Assembly (NCBI GenBank): GCA_023663505.1
Contig: JAMPHH010000069.1
Span: forward strand, 1-15,772
Direction: 5' to 3'
DNA: 15,772 nt
Source: Muribaculum sp.
GTDB taxonomy: Bacteria; Bacillota; Clostridia; Lachnospirales; Lachnospiraceae
A model generated the notes under the pieces. It had not been told where the DNA came from and ran no database searches. It saw only the letters and a program-made list of their open reading frames with translations. The translations under genes and the position numbers were made by a program. Shown in pieces: positions 1 to 4,953 of the stretch; positions within the stretch are counted from its first letter, which is position 1; the number at the start of each line of letters is the position of its first letter.

Positions 1-66
1 AGGTTCCAAGACGGCGATATGATACGCGTCAACGGTTCCAAGGGAGAGGTGGAGAGGGTTGGCTAG
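1..66 (+). CDS. C-terminal end of probable PEP-utilising (swivelling-domain) protein, 5' cut by window
   Basis: Frame 1 is open from the window edge to a TAG at 64-66, giving 21 residues that include GDMIRVNGSKGEVERV. The pattern G-x-x-I-x-V-x-G-x-x-G-x-V resembles the end of the phosphohistidine swivelling domain of PEP-utilising enzymes (PEP synthase or pyruvate phosphate dikinase-like proteins). Only the tail is visible, so the assignment comes from a short motif. The stop overlaps the TTG start of the MATE gene, which suggests translational coupling and a shared transcript. Confidence 0.5.
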   Translation, partial: RFQDGDMIRVNGSKGEVERVG

Positions 67-1477
67 GTCAGATAAATCAGATAAGTCTGATAAATTGAGT
101 CCGGTTCAGCCGCATTCCGCTAAATTAGATTCAGAGACAAAGGAGCAACGCCGCGAGCGGATGATTAACGCGCCGCTCCTGCCGCTGTTGATCAAAACCG
201 CAATTCCCACAATCATCGGAATGTTGGTCACGACACTTTACAATCTCACCGATACCTTCTGGATCGGCAAGATGGACAACAAGAGCATGACCGCCGCCGT
301 GGGGATCGTGTTTGCGTTCGTCTCGTTTGTTCAGGCGGTAGGATTCTGGTTTGGCTACGGCAGCGGCAATGTCATGTCCAGAAGGCTCGGGGAGGGCAAT
401 GAGCGGGAAGCGGAAATTGTGTCCTCCGACGGCGTGGTCATGGCTCTGGTCACGGGAGTCGCCCTCATGATACCAATGCTGATCTGGATAGAGCCGTTGG
501 CGGCGCTCCTTGGCGGAAACGCATCGGAGAGTCTTATGAAATACACCGTCCGCTACCTTCGGGTCATGCTGCTGTCCGTTCCGTTCTCGCTGTTTGCGAC
601 CACGGTGTACAATCAGCTTCGATTGTGTGGAAATGTGAAGGACGGAATGGTGGGACTGCTTGTGGGAATCCTTGGCAACATGATTCTCGACCCGATCTTG
701 ATTATCCTTCTTAAGATGGAGATCTTTGGCGCGGGACTGGCGACGCTGCTCGGGCAGGTACTCGGCGCGGCGGTATTGACATTCCTCTCGTACAGGCACG
801 GCAATATCCCCGTGAGGTTGAACGGGTGCAATCTGGGCGGGGGCAGACTGTATCATATCCTCGCAGGCGGAGCGCCGAATTTCTCCCGTCAGGGGATTAC
901 CAGTATCGCCTCCGTGCTGCTGAATGTGGCGGCTGCGGATTTCGGGGAGGCCACGATTGCGGCGTTTACCGTCTCGTCGAGGGTGGCGGCGCTGGGCTAT
1001 ATGATCATGATAGGCTTCGGACAGGGCTTTCAGCCAATCTGCGCCATGAATTACGGCGCGAAGAAATACGACCGTGTCGGCAAAGCGTTCCGCCTTACCG
1101 TCGGCATCGGGACGGCGCTGATGATAATCGCCGCAGCGTTGTTTGCCGTGTTTGCCAAACCGCTTGTCGGAATGTTTCTGGCGGACGACGAGGTGATACG
1201 GATAGGCGCTGTCATTTTAAGGTATCAGTGCATTTCGTTCCCGTTTCTTGCGTTCTATGCGATATCGAGTATGTATATGCAAAACTGCGGCAAATATATG
1301 ACGGCACTGGTGATTTCCGTCGCAAGACAGGGGATTTTCTACATTCCCCTGTTGTTTGTACTGGGAGCGGTACTGGGAGATTTTGGGCTGTATATCGTTC
1401 AGCCGATCTCGGATATATTGTCCTTTGGGCTGTCGGCGGCGATTTTGGCCGCGAGGCGCGATAAGATGAGGACCTGA
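59..1477 (+). CDS. MATE family multidrug/sodium efflux transporter
   Basis: This 472-residue, highly hydrophobic protein has the length and layout of the MATE (multi antimicrobial extrusion) family, inner-membrane antiporters that export drugs or metabolites against Na+ or H+. About 12 membrane segments can be picked out, the first near residues 40-62. The loop after it, LYNLTDTFWIG, matches the family's conserved YNLxDxxxxG region. The second half repeats the fold, as MATE proteins do (APNFSRQG near 275, FGQGFQPICAMNYGA near 320). The start is TTG with GGAG/AGAGGG just upstream. It overlaps the preceding stop by 8 bases. An alternative ATG at 161 has AAGGAG about 15 bases away, which is too far. 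The N-terminus carries three consecutive Ser-Asp-Lys units (residues 4-12) encoded by a short DNA repeat. Substrate cannot be inferred. Confidence 0.93.
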   Translation: MARSDKSDKSDKLSPVQPHSAKLDSETKEQRRERMINAPLLPLLIKTAIPTIIGMLVTTLYNLTDTFWIGKMDNKSMTAAVGIVFAFVSFVQAVGFWFGYGSGNVMSRRLGEGNEREAEIVSSDGVVMALVTGVALMIPMLIWIEPLAALLGGNASESLMKYTVRYLRVMLLSVPFSLFATTVYNQLRLCGNVKDGMVGLLVGILGNMILDPILIILLKMEIFGAGLATLLGQVLGAAVLTFLSYRHGNIPVRLNGCNLGGGRLYHILAGGAPNFSRQGITSIASVLLNVAAADFGEATIAAFTVSSRVAALGYMIMIGFGQGFQPICAMNYGAKKYDRVGKAFRLTVGIGTALMIIAAALFAVFAKPLVGMFLADDEVIRIGAVILRYQCISFPFLAFYAISSMYMQNCGKYMTALVISVARQGIFYIPLLFVLGAVLGDFGLYIVQPISDILSFGLSAAILAARRDKMRT

Positions 1478-1520
1478 GGCTGCGCAGTCTGCGGCGGAGT
1501 CGCTATTAGGTCCGTATTTT
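1470..1520 (+). terminator. Possible terminator hairpin after the MATE gene
   Basis: GGACCT (1470-1475) pairs with AGGTCC (1508-1513) around a GC-rich interior that can itself fold. Five T residues follow at 1516-1520. The right arm lies in the last codons of hicB on the other strand, so it could also be fortuitous. Confidence 0.35.
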
Positions 1521-1925
1521 TGCAAGCAGGGCTTCCTGTAATACCTGAGAAAAGTTGATGTTTTGTTCTAAGGCGGCTGTATTAAGCCACGCCGGAATTG
1601 TAAGGGTTTTCTTGACGGATTTTTCAAAATGAACCTTGGCATATTCCTCAACGTCCACCGTGATAATGTTGACAAAGGATTCTTTAGGGGATATCTCCAA
1701 ATCCTCGGCGACTTCGACAGGATCAATTTTGTCGATGGGGGAAGCTGAAGGCGCAGCTTCCCCGTCTTTATGCAGCCAATACAGATATCCGGCAAGACAG
1801 TCAACTGCCATGGCAAGAGCCTTATCCAAAGTGTCGCCACAGGTAGCCAGATAGTTTAAGTCAGGGAAGATGACGGAATAACCGTTGGATTCCTTTATAA
1901 AGCAGGCGGGATAAGCTGATAACAT
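1506..1925 (-). CDS. hicB: HicB-family antitoxin
   Basis: The 139-residue product is a type II antitoxin expected to bind and neutralise HicA and to repress its own operon. The N-terminal half (residues 4-50, with CFIKESNGYSVIFPDL and a GDTLDKAL helix) is the HicB partial RNase H-like fold. The C-terminal stretch near 104-138 (KKTLTIPAWLNTAA, then FSQVLQEALL) is a ribbon-helix-helix-like DNA-binding domain. This is the longer HicB form with its own DNA-binding tail. The start ATG at 1925-1923 has a perfect AAGGAGGT upstream. It follows hicA by 42 bases on the minus strand, the classical hicA-hicB order. Family call is firm; autoregulation is inferred from family behaviour and the operator-like repeat ahead of hicA. 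Confidence 0.9.
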   Translation of the reverse strand: MLSAYPACFIKESNGYSVIFPDLNYLATCGDTLDKALAMAVDCLAGYLYWLHKDGEAAPSASPIDKIDPVEVAEDLEISPKESFVNIITVDVEEYAKVHFEKSVKKTLTIPAWLNTAALEQNINFSQVLQEALLAKIRT

Positions 1926-1967
1926 ATAGATACCTCCTTGTATGAGTGTTTACTGAAAATGCGGGAA

Positions 1968-2156
1968 TTATTTGAGTCCCGCTTGTTTTAAAATGGAAAT
2001 TTCAGTACCCTTGGGAATGTCTTTGCAATGAAATGGAATCGTGACTTTGCCGTGTTTAGTTGGGTGGACATAATGTTTGTGTGAACCATCTTGTGATTTG
2101 AATATCCATCCGTCCGCAAGGATGATTTTTTCCATTTCCTTTGGTTTCTTTGGCAT
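1968..2156 (-). CDS. hicA: HicA-family mRNA interferase toxin
   Basis: The 62-residue product has the HicA double-stranded-RNA-binding-like fold. An N-terminal helix (MEKIILADGW) is followed by the beta hairpin QDGSHKHYVHP with the conserved catalytic histidine (His26 in G-S-H), then KVTIPFH and a C-terminal helix ending in LKQAGL. HicA toxins cleave mRNA when HicB is lost. The protein is full length for the family, so the module looks intact. The start at 2156 is supported by AGAGG upstream. It is first in a two-gene operon with hicB and has its own promoter at 2180-2208. Confidence 0.92.
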   Translation of the reverse strand: MPKKPKEMEKIILADGWIFKSQDGSHKHYVHPTKHGKVTIPFHCKDIPKGTEISILKQAGLK

Positions 2157-2179
2157 ACAGTGTACCTCTCTTGGATATT

Positions 2180-2213
2180 ATATTAATTGAAAATACGTAT
2201 AATGTCAATACGT
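2180..2213 (-). promoter_or_regulatory. hicAB promoter with candidate HicB operator
   Basis: On the minus strand TTGACA (2208-2203) and TAATAT (2185-2180) are separated by 17 bases, a strong sigma-A type promoter 24 bases ahead of hicA. The -35 box lies inside an inverted repeat, ACGTAT (2195-2200) and ATACGT (2208-2213) with a 7-base centre. The heptamer AATACGT is also repeated directly 15 bases apart (2192 and 2207). A repressor bound here would block the -35 box, as expected for HicB autoregulation. Operator function is inferred. Confidence 0.7.
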
Positions 2214-2281
2214 GTTGCGATTTCTCGAACGATTTATATCTTAACAAAATCAATAAGATATAGTGATAAACTTGCTCCCTA

Positions 2282-2310
2282 TTGACAAGAGCTTGGAGTA
2301 GGAGTATACT
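2282..2310 (+). promoter_or_regulatory. Strong promoter, TTGACA-N17-TATACT
   Basis: TTGACA at 2282-2287 and TATACT at 2305-2310, 17 bases apart, is close to the sigma-A consensus. Transcription would start near 2317, immediately at the operator-like palindrome, and proceed into the membrane protein gene at 2490. Confidence 0.8.
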
Positions 2311-2317
2311 GAAAATG

Positions 2318-2333
2318 GTTAGCGGCTACTAAC
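2318..2333. promoter_or_regulatory. Operator-like palindrome GTTAG-N6-CTAAC, site 1
   Basis: GTTAG (2318-2322) and CTAAC (2329-2333) are inverted repeats six bases apart. They begin 7 bases after the -10 box, at the predicted transcription start. The same motif recurs at 2362, 10766 and, with one mismatch, 4492. Function as a repressor site is inferred from position and recurrence. Confidence 0.65.
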
Positions 2334-2349
2334 TGATGTAGCCGCTTTT
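2321..2349 (+). terminator. Attenuator- or terminator-like hairpin in the leader
   Basis: AGCGGCTAC (2321-2329) pairs perfectly with GTAGCCGCT (2338-2346) across an 8-base loop, followed by a short T run (2346-2349). The 9-bp GC-rich stem overlaps operator site 1 and would form at the very start of the transcript. The T run is short, so termination would be partial at best. Confidence 0.4.
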
Positions 2350-2360
2350 GCTTAAAGCAG

Positions 2361-2378
2361 GGTTAGCACATGCTAACC
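2361..2378. promoter_or_regulatory. Operator-like palindrome GTTAG-N6-CTAAC, site 2
   Basis: GGTTAGCACATGCTAACC is a palindrome with 8-bp perfect arms and a two-base centre. It contains GTTAG-N6-CTAAC with the same spacing as site 1. The centres of the two sites are 44 bases apart, about four helical turns, so two dimers could sit on the same DNA face. Regulator unknown. Confidence 0.6.
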
Positions 2379-2489
2379 AAATTATAAAATATTGAGGGCT
2401 GCTTTGTCGGTCAATAACCTTGATATAGGCACTGGCATAAAGTCAACTGCGCTGACAGGGTAATTTTATTGAAAAGGAGACACAATCTT

Positions 2490-2987
2490 ATGGTATGGGA
2501 AAGGACAGTATTGGACGGCATTGCGGTGTGCGCGGTGTTTAATGTGACGGCGGCGCTGTTATGGATGCTTGTGCCGAATGCCTTCTCCAAAATGCTGCCT
2601 GCGGAGATCAGGAAGGCGGCTCCAAAGAGGGAAAAGAAGGAAATAGCCATACTGGCGGGTGTGCTTTATCCGCTGTACATACTGATATTTATATATATGG
2701 CTGTCAGCGCAAGGCAGGCGGGCGTCGTTGGCTTTTGGAACCTGTTTTGGACGGGCTATGTGGAGATGTTCTTTGTCAACCTTGGGGATTTTTTTGGTCT
2801 GGACTGTTTTTTCAGAGGAGTTGTGAAGAAAAGAGGACTCATGCTGCAAGGGACGGAGCATTGCGAGGCATGGAATCTGAAAAGGTGGCTGCTTACACTG
2901 GCGATTCCCGAGCACTGTATTATGTGGCCCTTGATTGTATGTCCGCTGACGGGACTGATCTGTGCAGGGATTGGAGCGCTTTTGTAA
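2490..2987 (+). CDS. Small multi-pass membrane protein of unknown function
   Basis: The product is 165 residues from ATG 2490, chosen over an in-frame TTG at 2469 because AAGGAGA sits 9 bases before it. Predicted membrane segments lie near residues 10-30, 55-75, 85-105 and 135-160. A basic, polar loop (KAAPKREKKE) sits between the first two. A central N-L-G-D, L-D and GTE pattern resembles the gene at 3882 (N-W-Y-D, V-D, KGTED). The C-terminal end ICAGIGALL nearly matches the partial gene at the right edge (LCAGIGMLL). I do not recognise a named family. It is controlled by a strong promoter with two operator-like palindromes, so it may be produced only under a specific signal. No catalytic or metal-binding motif is evident. 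Confidence 0.75.
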   Translation: MVWERTVLDGIAVCAVFNVTAALLWMLVPNAFSKMLPAEIRKAAPKREKKEIAILAGVLYPLYILIFIYMAVSARQAGVVGFWNLFWTGYVEMFFVNLGDFFGLDCFFRGVVKKRGLMLQGTEHCEAWNLKRWLLTLAIPEHCIMWPLIVCPLTGLICAGIGALL

Positions 2988-3023
2988 GGGCATTTGGGGG
3001 AACCTGTGCGACTCGGCTATATT

Positions 3024-3059
3024 GACTGATCTGCGCAGGGATCGGGGCGCTTTTGTAAG
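3024..3059 (+). pseudogene. Orphan 3'-end remnant of a paralogue of the 2490 gene
   Basis: A 36-base stretch repeats the last bases of the preceding gene (2953-2988) with only three differences. In the same frame it reads LICAGIGALL followed by TAA. All three differences are synonymous third-position changes (TGT/TGC, ATT/ATC, GGA/GGG). Upstream of it there is no similarity and an in-frame stop lies directly before. It looks like the surviving tail of a tandem paralogue lost by deletion, not a recent slippage duplication. Confidence 0.6.
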
Positions 3060-3141
3060 CCTTTGATGAACGGACGGACATGCATTGTTTACAAGGTCGG
3101 TATTGAACTGTTATTTTAATAAATTCGGAGGTATATGTCCT

Positions 3142-3693
3142 ATGTCAGAAGATATCATTGTAAAGCACTGCTCACCGACATTGGCGGGAATGAAAACAGG
3201 AAACTTGTTTTCCTGTCCGTTTGCGGACGAGGAGGAGATGAGATACAGTGTGCGGCAGTGGAATCGGACGTTGGTGTGCAAAGGGCTGCGGGTGCTTCCG
3301 CTTAAATTCAAGGACAACCGCGCCTTGGTGTATGTTTATCGCGTTTCAAGTCTCTCCCGTGACCTGAAGGACGATGCCGTCCGCAGACTGCTGAAGGAGA
3401 AGGGGTATGAAACGGAGGCGCCGGAACTATGTATTGTCAGGTTGATACGGAAGCTGGAGGGCTGTGATGAATTCCCTCATGAGATCGGGCTGTTTCTGGG
3501 CTATCCGCCGGAGGACGTGAGCGGCTTCATCGAGAACGGAGCGGAGGGCTACAAGCTCGTAGGGTATTGGAAGGTTTATGGCAATGAAGAAAAAGCGCGG
3601 CTGACCTTTGCGCGATATAAAAAATGCACAGACGTCTATACTGCGCAGTTTGCCAAGGATAAGTCGATTGAGCGGCTCACGGTCGCCGGTTGA
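3142..3693 (+). CDS. DUF3793 family protein
   Basis: This 183-residue soluble protein shows features I associate with DUF3793, a clostridial family of unknown function. An early WNRTLVCKGLRVLPLKF segment is followed by RALVYVYR, then the hallmark FPHEIGLFLGYPPEDV near residues 126-141. The end is GYWKVYGNEEKARLTFARYKKCT. No membrane segment or signal peptide is visible. The start is ATG 3142, with GGAGG at 3127-3131 ten bases upstream. An in-frame TTG at 3085 lacks a ribosome binding site. The family often occurs near iron and flavodoxin genes in my recollection, but its role is not established. No strong promoter is seen directly upstream, so it may be read through from 2282. Confidence 0.8.
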   Translation: MSEDIIVKHCSPTLAGMKTGNLFSCPFADEEEMRYSVRQWNRTLVCKGLRVLPLKFKDNRALVYVYRVSSLSRDLKDDAVRRLLKEKGYETEAPELCIVRLIRKLEGCDEFPHEIGLFLGYPPEDVSGFIENGAEGYKLVGYWKVYGNEEKARLTFARYKKCTDVYTAQFAKDKSIERLTVAG

Positions 3694-3881
3694 TGCTTCA
3701 TATTTTTCAGCATTTTTTCCGGAGACGGTTGGCTGTAAGGGATATAATTCCTTTGGGTTTAACGGGAAAAGTCAGATTGCGAAAATGATTCTTTTTGCGG
3801 TTATTTCTGCGGCGGTCGCGGGTGTCCTTTGCGTCATTTAGGCAGATTTCTATTATTTTTACTTCGGGGAGGAGTATGGCT

Positions 3882-4361
3882 ATGATTTTTATTTTACAGG
3901 TGGTTCTGTATCTGCTCTTTTTTACGGCTTCTGTCAAGCTGCTGGTTTTGAATGATCCTGTCAGGGGAATTTTCTTTTACCCGAAGCCGATTCAGCAGCG
4001 GGTCTTTGAGATGGGGCTGACTACAAGGGAAGAAGCGGGAAAGCGTAGGGCTGCATTTTTTATCGTATTGATATTGGGGATCGTTATACTGCCTGTGGTA
4101 TTTATCGGGGGTTGGAGCGGTATTTCCGACTTTAGGACGGCGTTTATCAGGGCGTTGATTTTCTTGGAGGTGATGAATTGGTACGATGGCATCATAGTGG
4201 ACGAAATATGGGTGAGATTTGATAAGTTTTGGGTCATAAAGGGAACAGAGGATATGTCTCATGTGAAGGGTTGGAAATTTGTTTTGACAGAAAGAATCAT
4301 AATGACGCTTGTTTATATTCCCGTGGCAGCGGTAATTGCAAAGCTTGCGGTTATGATTTAA
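3882..4361 (+). CDS. Small multi-pass membrane protein, distant relative of the 2490 gene
   Basis: The product is 159 residues from ATG 3882; ATG 3876 is in frame, but the GGGGAGGAG site (3866-3874) is only correctly spaced for 3882. A signal-anchor-like first segment (residues 1-18) is followed by a polar loop with FFYPKPIQQR and TTREEAGKRR. Further membrane segments lie near 60-80, 85-105 and 137-157. The stretch N-W-Y-D-G-x-x-x-D then W-V-I-K-GTED matches in order and spacing the NLGD, LD and QGTEH pattern of the protein at 2490, so I read them as members of one family. Function is not known to me. It lies 188 bases after the DUF3793 gene and may share its transcript. Confidence 0.75.
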   Translation: MIFILQVVLYLLFFTASVKLLVLNDPVRGIFFYPKPIQQRVFEMGLTTREEAGKRRAAFFIVLILGIVILPVVFIGGWSGISDFRTAFIRALIFLEVMNWYDGIIVDEIWVRFDKFWVIKGTEDMSHVKGWKFVLTERIIMTLVYIPVAAVIAKLAVMI

Positions 4362-4455
4362 AGGCGAAACGGCTCGCTGCCCCGTGCGATTCTGTGAATG
4401 GGGGCTTAGCTGTTACGAGGGATACAACCGGATATGAGAATGTATTTGAGGTTTC

Positions 4456-4484
4456 TTGACATACCTTGCAGTGTGTGGTAGACT
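4456..4484 (+). promoter_or_regulatory. Promoter of the metal ATPase operon, TTGACA-N17-TAGACT
   Basis: TTGACA (4456-4461) and TAGACT (4479-4484) are 17 bases apart. The predicted transcription start is near 4491, abutting the operator-like palindrome at 4492. The arrangement copies that at 2282-2333 to the base: 7 bases from -10 box to operator. Confidence 0.75.
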
Positions 4485-4491
4485 TACGGAG

Positions 4492-4507
4492 ATTAGCAAT
4501 AACTAAC
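4492..4507. promoter_or_regulatory. Operator-like palindrome ATTAG-N6-CTAAC, site 3
   Basis: ATTAG (4492-4496) and CTAAC (4503-4507), six bases apart, match the GTTAG-N6-CTAAC motif with one mismatch. The site covers the predicted start of transcription of the DUF6110/P-type ATPase operon. A bound repressor would block initiation. Confidence 0.65.
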
Positions 4508-4531
4508 TCGAATCCAAGGGAGGTGATTATT

Positions 4532-4611
4532 ATAAAGTGGCATAGGTTTTGGGCATGGTGTGCGGTTTTTGCATGGTCATGGTGGTGATTACGGGATATG
4601 AGCATCAGTGA
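4532..4611 (+). pseudogene. Damaged mini-gene (about 25 residues), lost start codon and frameshift
   Basis: An exceptionally long Shine-Dalgarno sequence (AAGGGAGGTGAT, 4516-4527) is not followed by ATG. At the right distance is ATA 4532, followed by KWHRFWAWCAVF. That frame ends early at TGA 4586. Shifting frame at the T5 run (4566-4570) continues as CMVMVVITGYEHQ and stops at 4609-4611. One extra T would join the two into a single 25-residue membrane peptide of the form (M)KWHRFWAW..CMVM..TGY.H. This resembles short clostridial proteins with an HRFWA start and TGY-H ending that I recall but cannot name with certainty. Either it is a pseudogene (ATG to ATA plus a 1-nt deletion), or initiation and slippage are unusual, or the read has errors. 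Confidence 0.5.
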
Positions 4612-4641
4612 ACATTCAAATTTAACTAAGGAGGTTATGTG

Positions 4642-4908
4642 ATGAATTGGAACAAATACTATAAGAATTTAGCTGTCTTTGCAGGCGGTGTATTGTTTGG
4701 CTCTGCGGGACTAAAGCTTCTGTCGAGCAAGGACGCGAAAAAGGTGTACACCCATGTCACCGCCGCAGCTCTGCGGATGAAGGATTCGGTGATGGAGACG
4801 ATGACTACGGTGCAGGAAAATGCCGCTGATATTCTTGCGTCGGCAAAGGATATCAACGCTCAGCGCGTGGAGCAGGAAAGCGTGACAGAGGACGCTTTCG
4901 AGGAATGA
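4642..4908 (+). CDS. DUF6110 family protein, partner of the P-type ATPase
   Basis: The 88-residue product has a short N-terminal segment (NWNKYYKN), one membrane or glycine-rich hydrophobic helix (LAVFAGGVLFGSAGLKLL, residues about 9-26), then SSKDAKKVYTHVTAAALRMKD and an amphipathic helical tail with many acidic residues (VEQESVTEDAFEE). This matches what I know as DUF6110, small proteins encoded directly before a class of metal P-type ATPases. The helix-then-acidic-tail layout suggests a membrane-anchored accessory or metal chaperone, but that role is inference. ATG 4642 is chosen over the GTG at 4639: AAGGAGG (4628-4634) sits 7 bases before it. The ATPase follows after 45 bases in the same operon. 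Confidence 0.75.
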   Translation: MNWNKYYKNLAVFAGGVLFGSAGLKLLSSKDAKKVYTHVTAAALRMKDSVMETMTTVQENAADILASAKDINAQRVEQESVTEDAFEE

Positions 4909-4953
4909 GTACATATGTTGAGTGGCAGGCTTTAGAAAGGCGTGGCTGTTAAA

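Larger units (their letters stand above)
2214..2489. other. Intergenic region between hicA and the membrane protein gene
   Basis: No gene is visible. The region holds the hicAB promoter at its left end, then a plus-strand promoter (2282-2310), an operator overlapping a hairpin (2318-2349) and a second palindrome (2361-2378). From 2379 to 2470 I recognise no riboswitch, RNA gene or ORF; it reads as a 5' untranslated leader of about 170 bases. Confidence 0.6.

Noticed and set aside
131..856. Long minus-strand ORF opposite the MATE gene
   Set aside because: It is the antisense shadow of a clear coding gene; its product is rich in His, Arg and Gln, with no recognisable domain.
3785..3841. Short hydrophobic ORF (18 residues, MILFAVISAAVAGV...)
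   Set aside because: No ribosome binding site and no recognised small-protein family; too short to support.
4535..4588. Trp-rich leader peptide (six Trp codons) acting as a trp-type attenuator
   Set aside because: No tryptophan genes follow, no alternative terminator is seen, and the frameshifted continuation explains the sequence better as a damaged membrane peptide.
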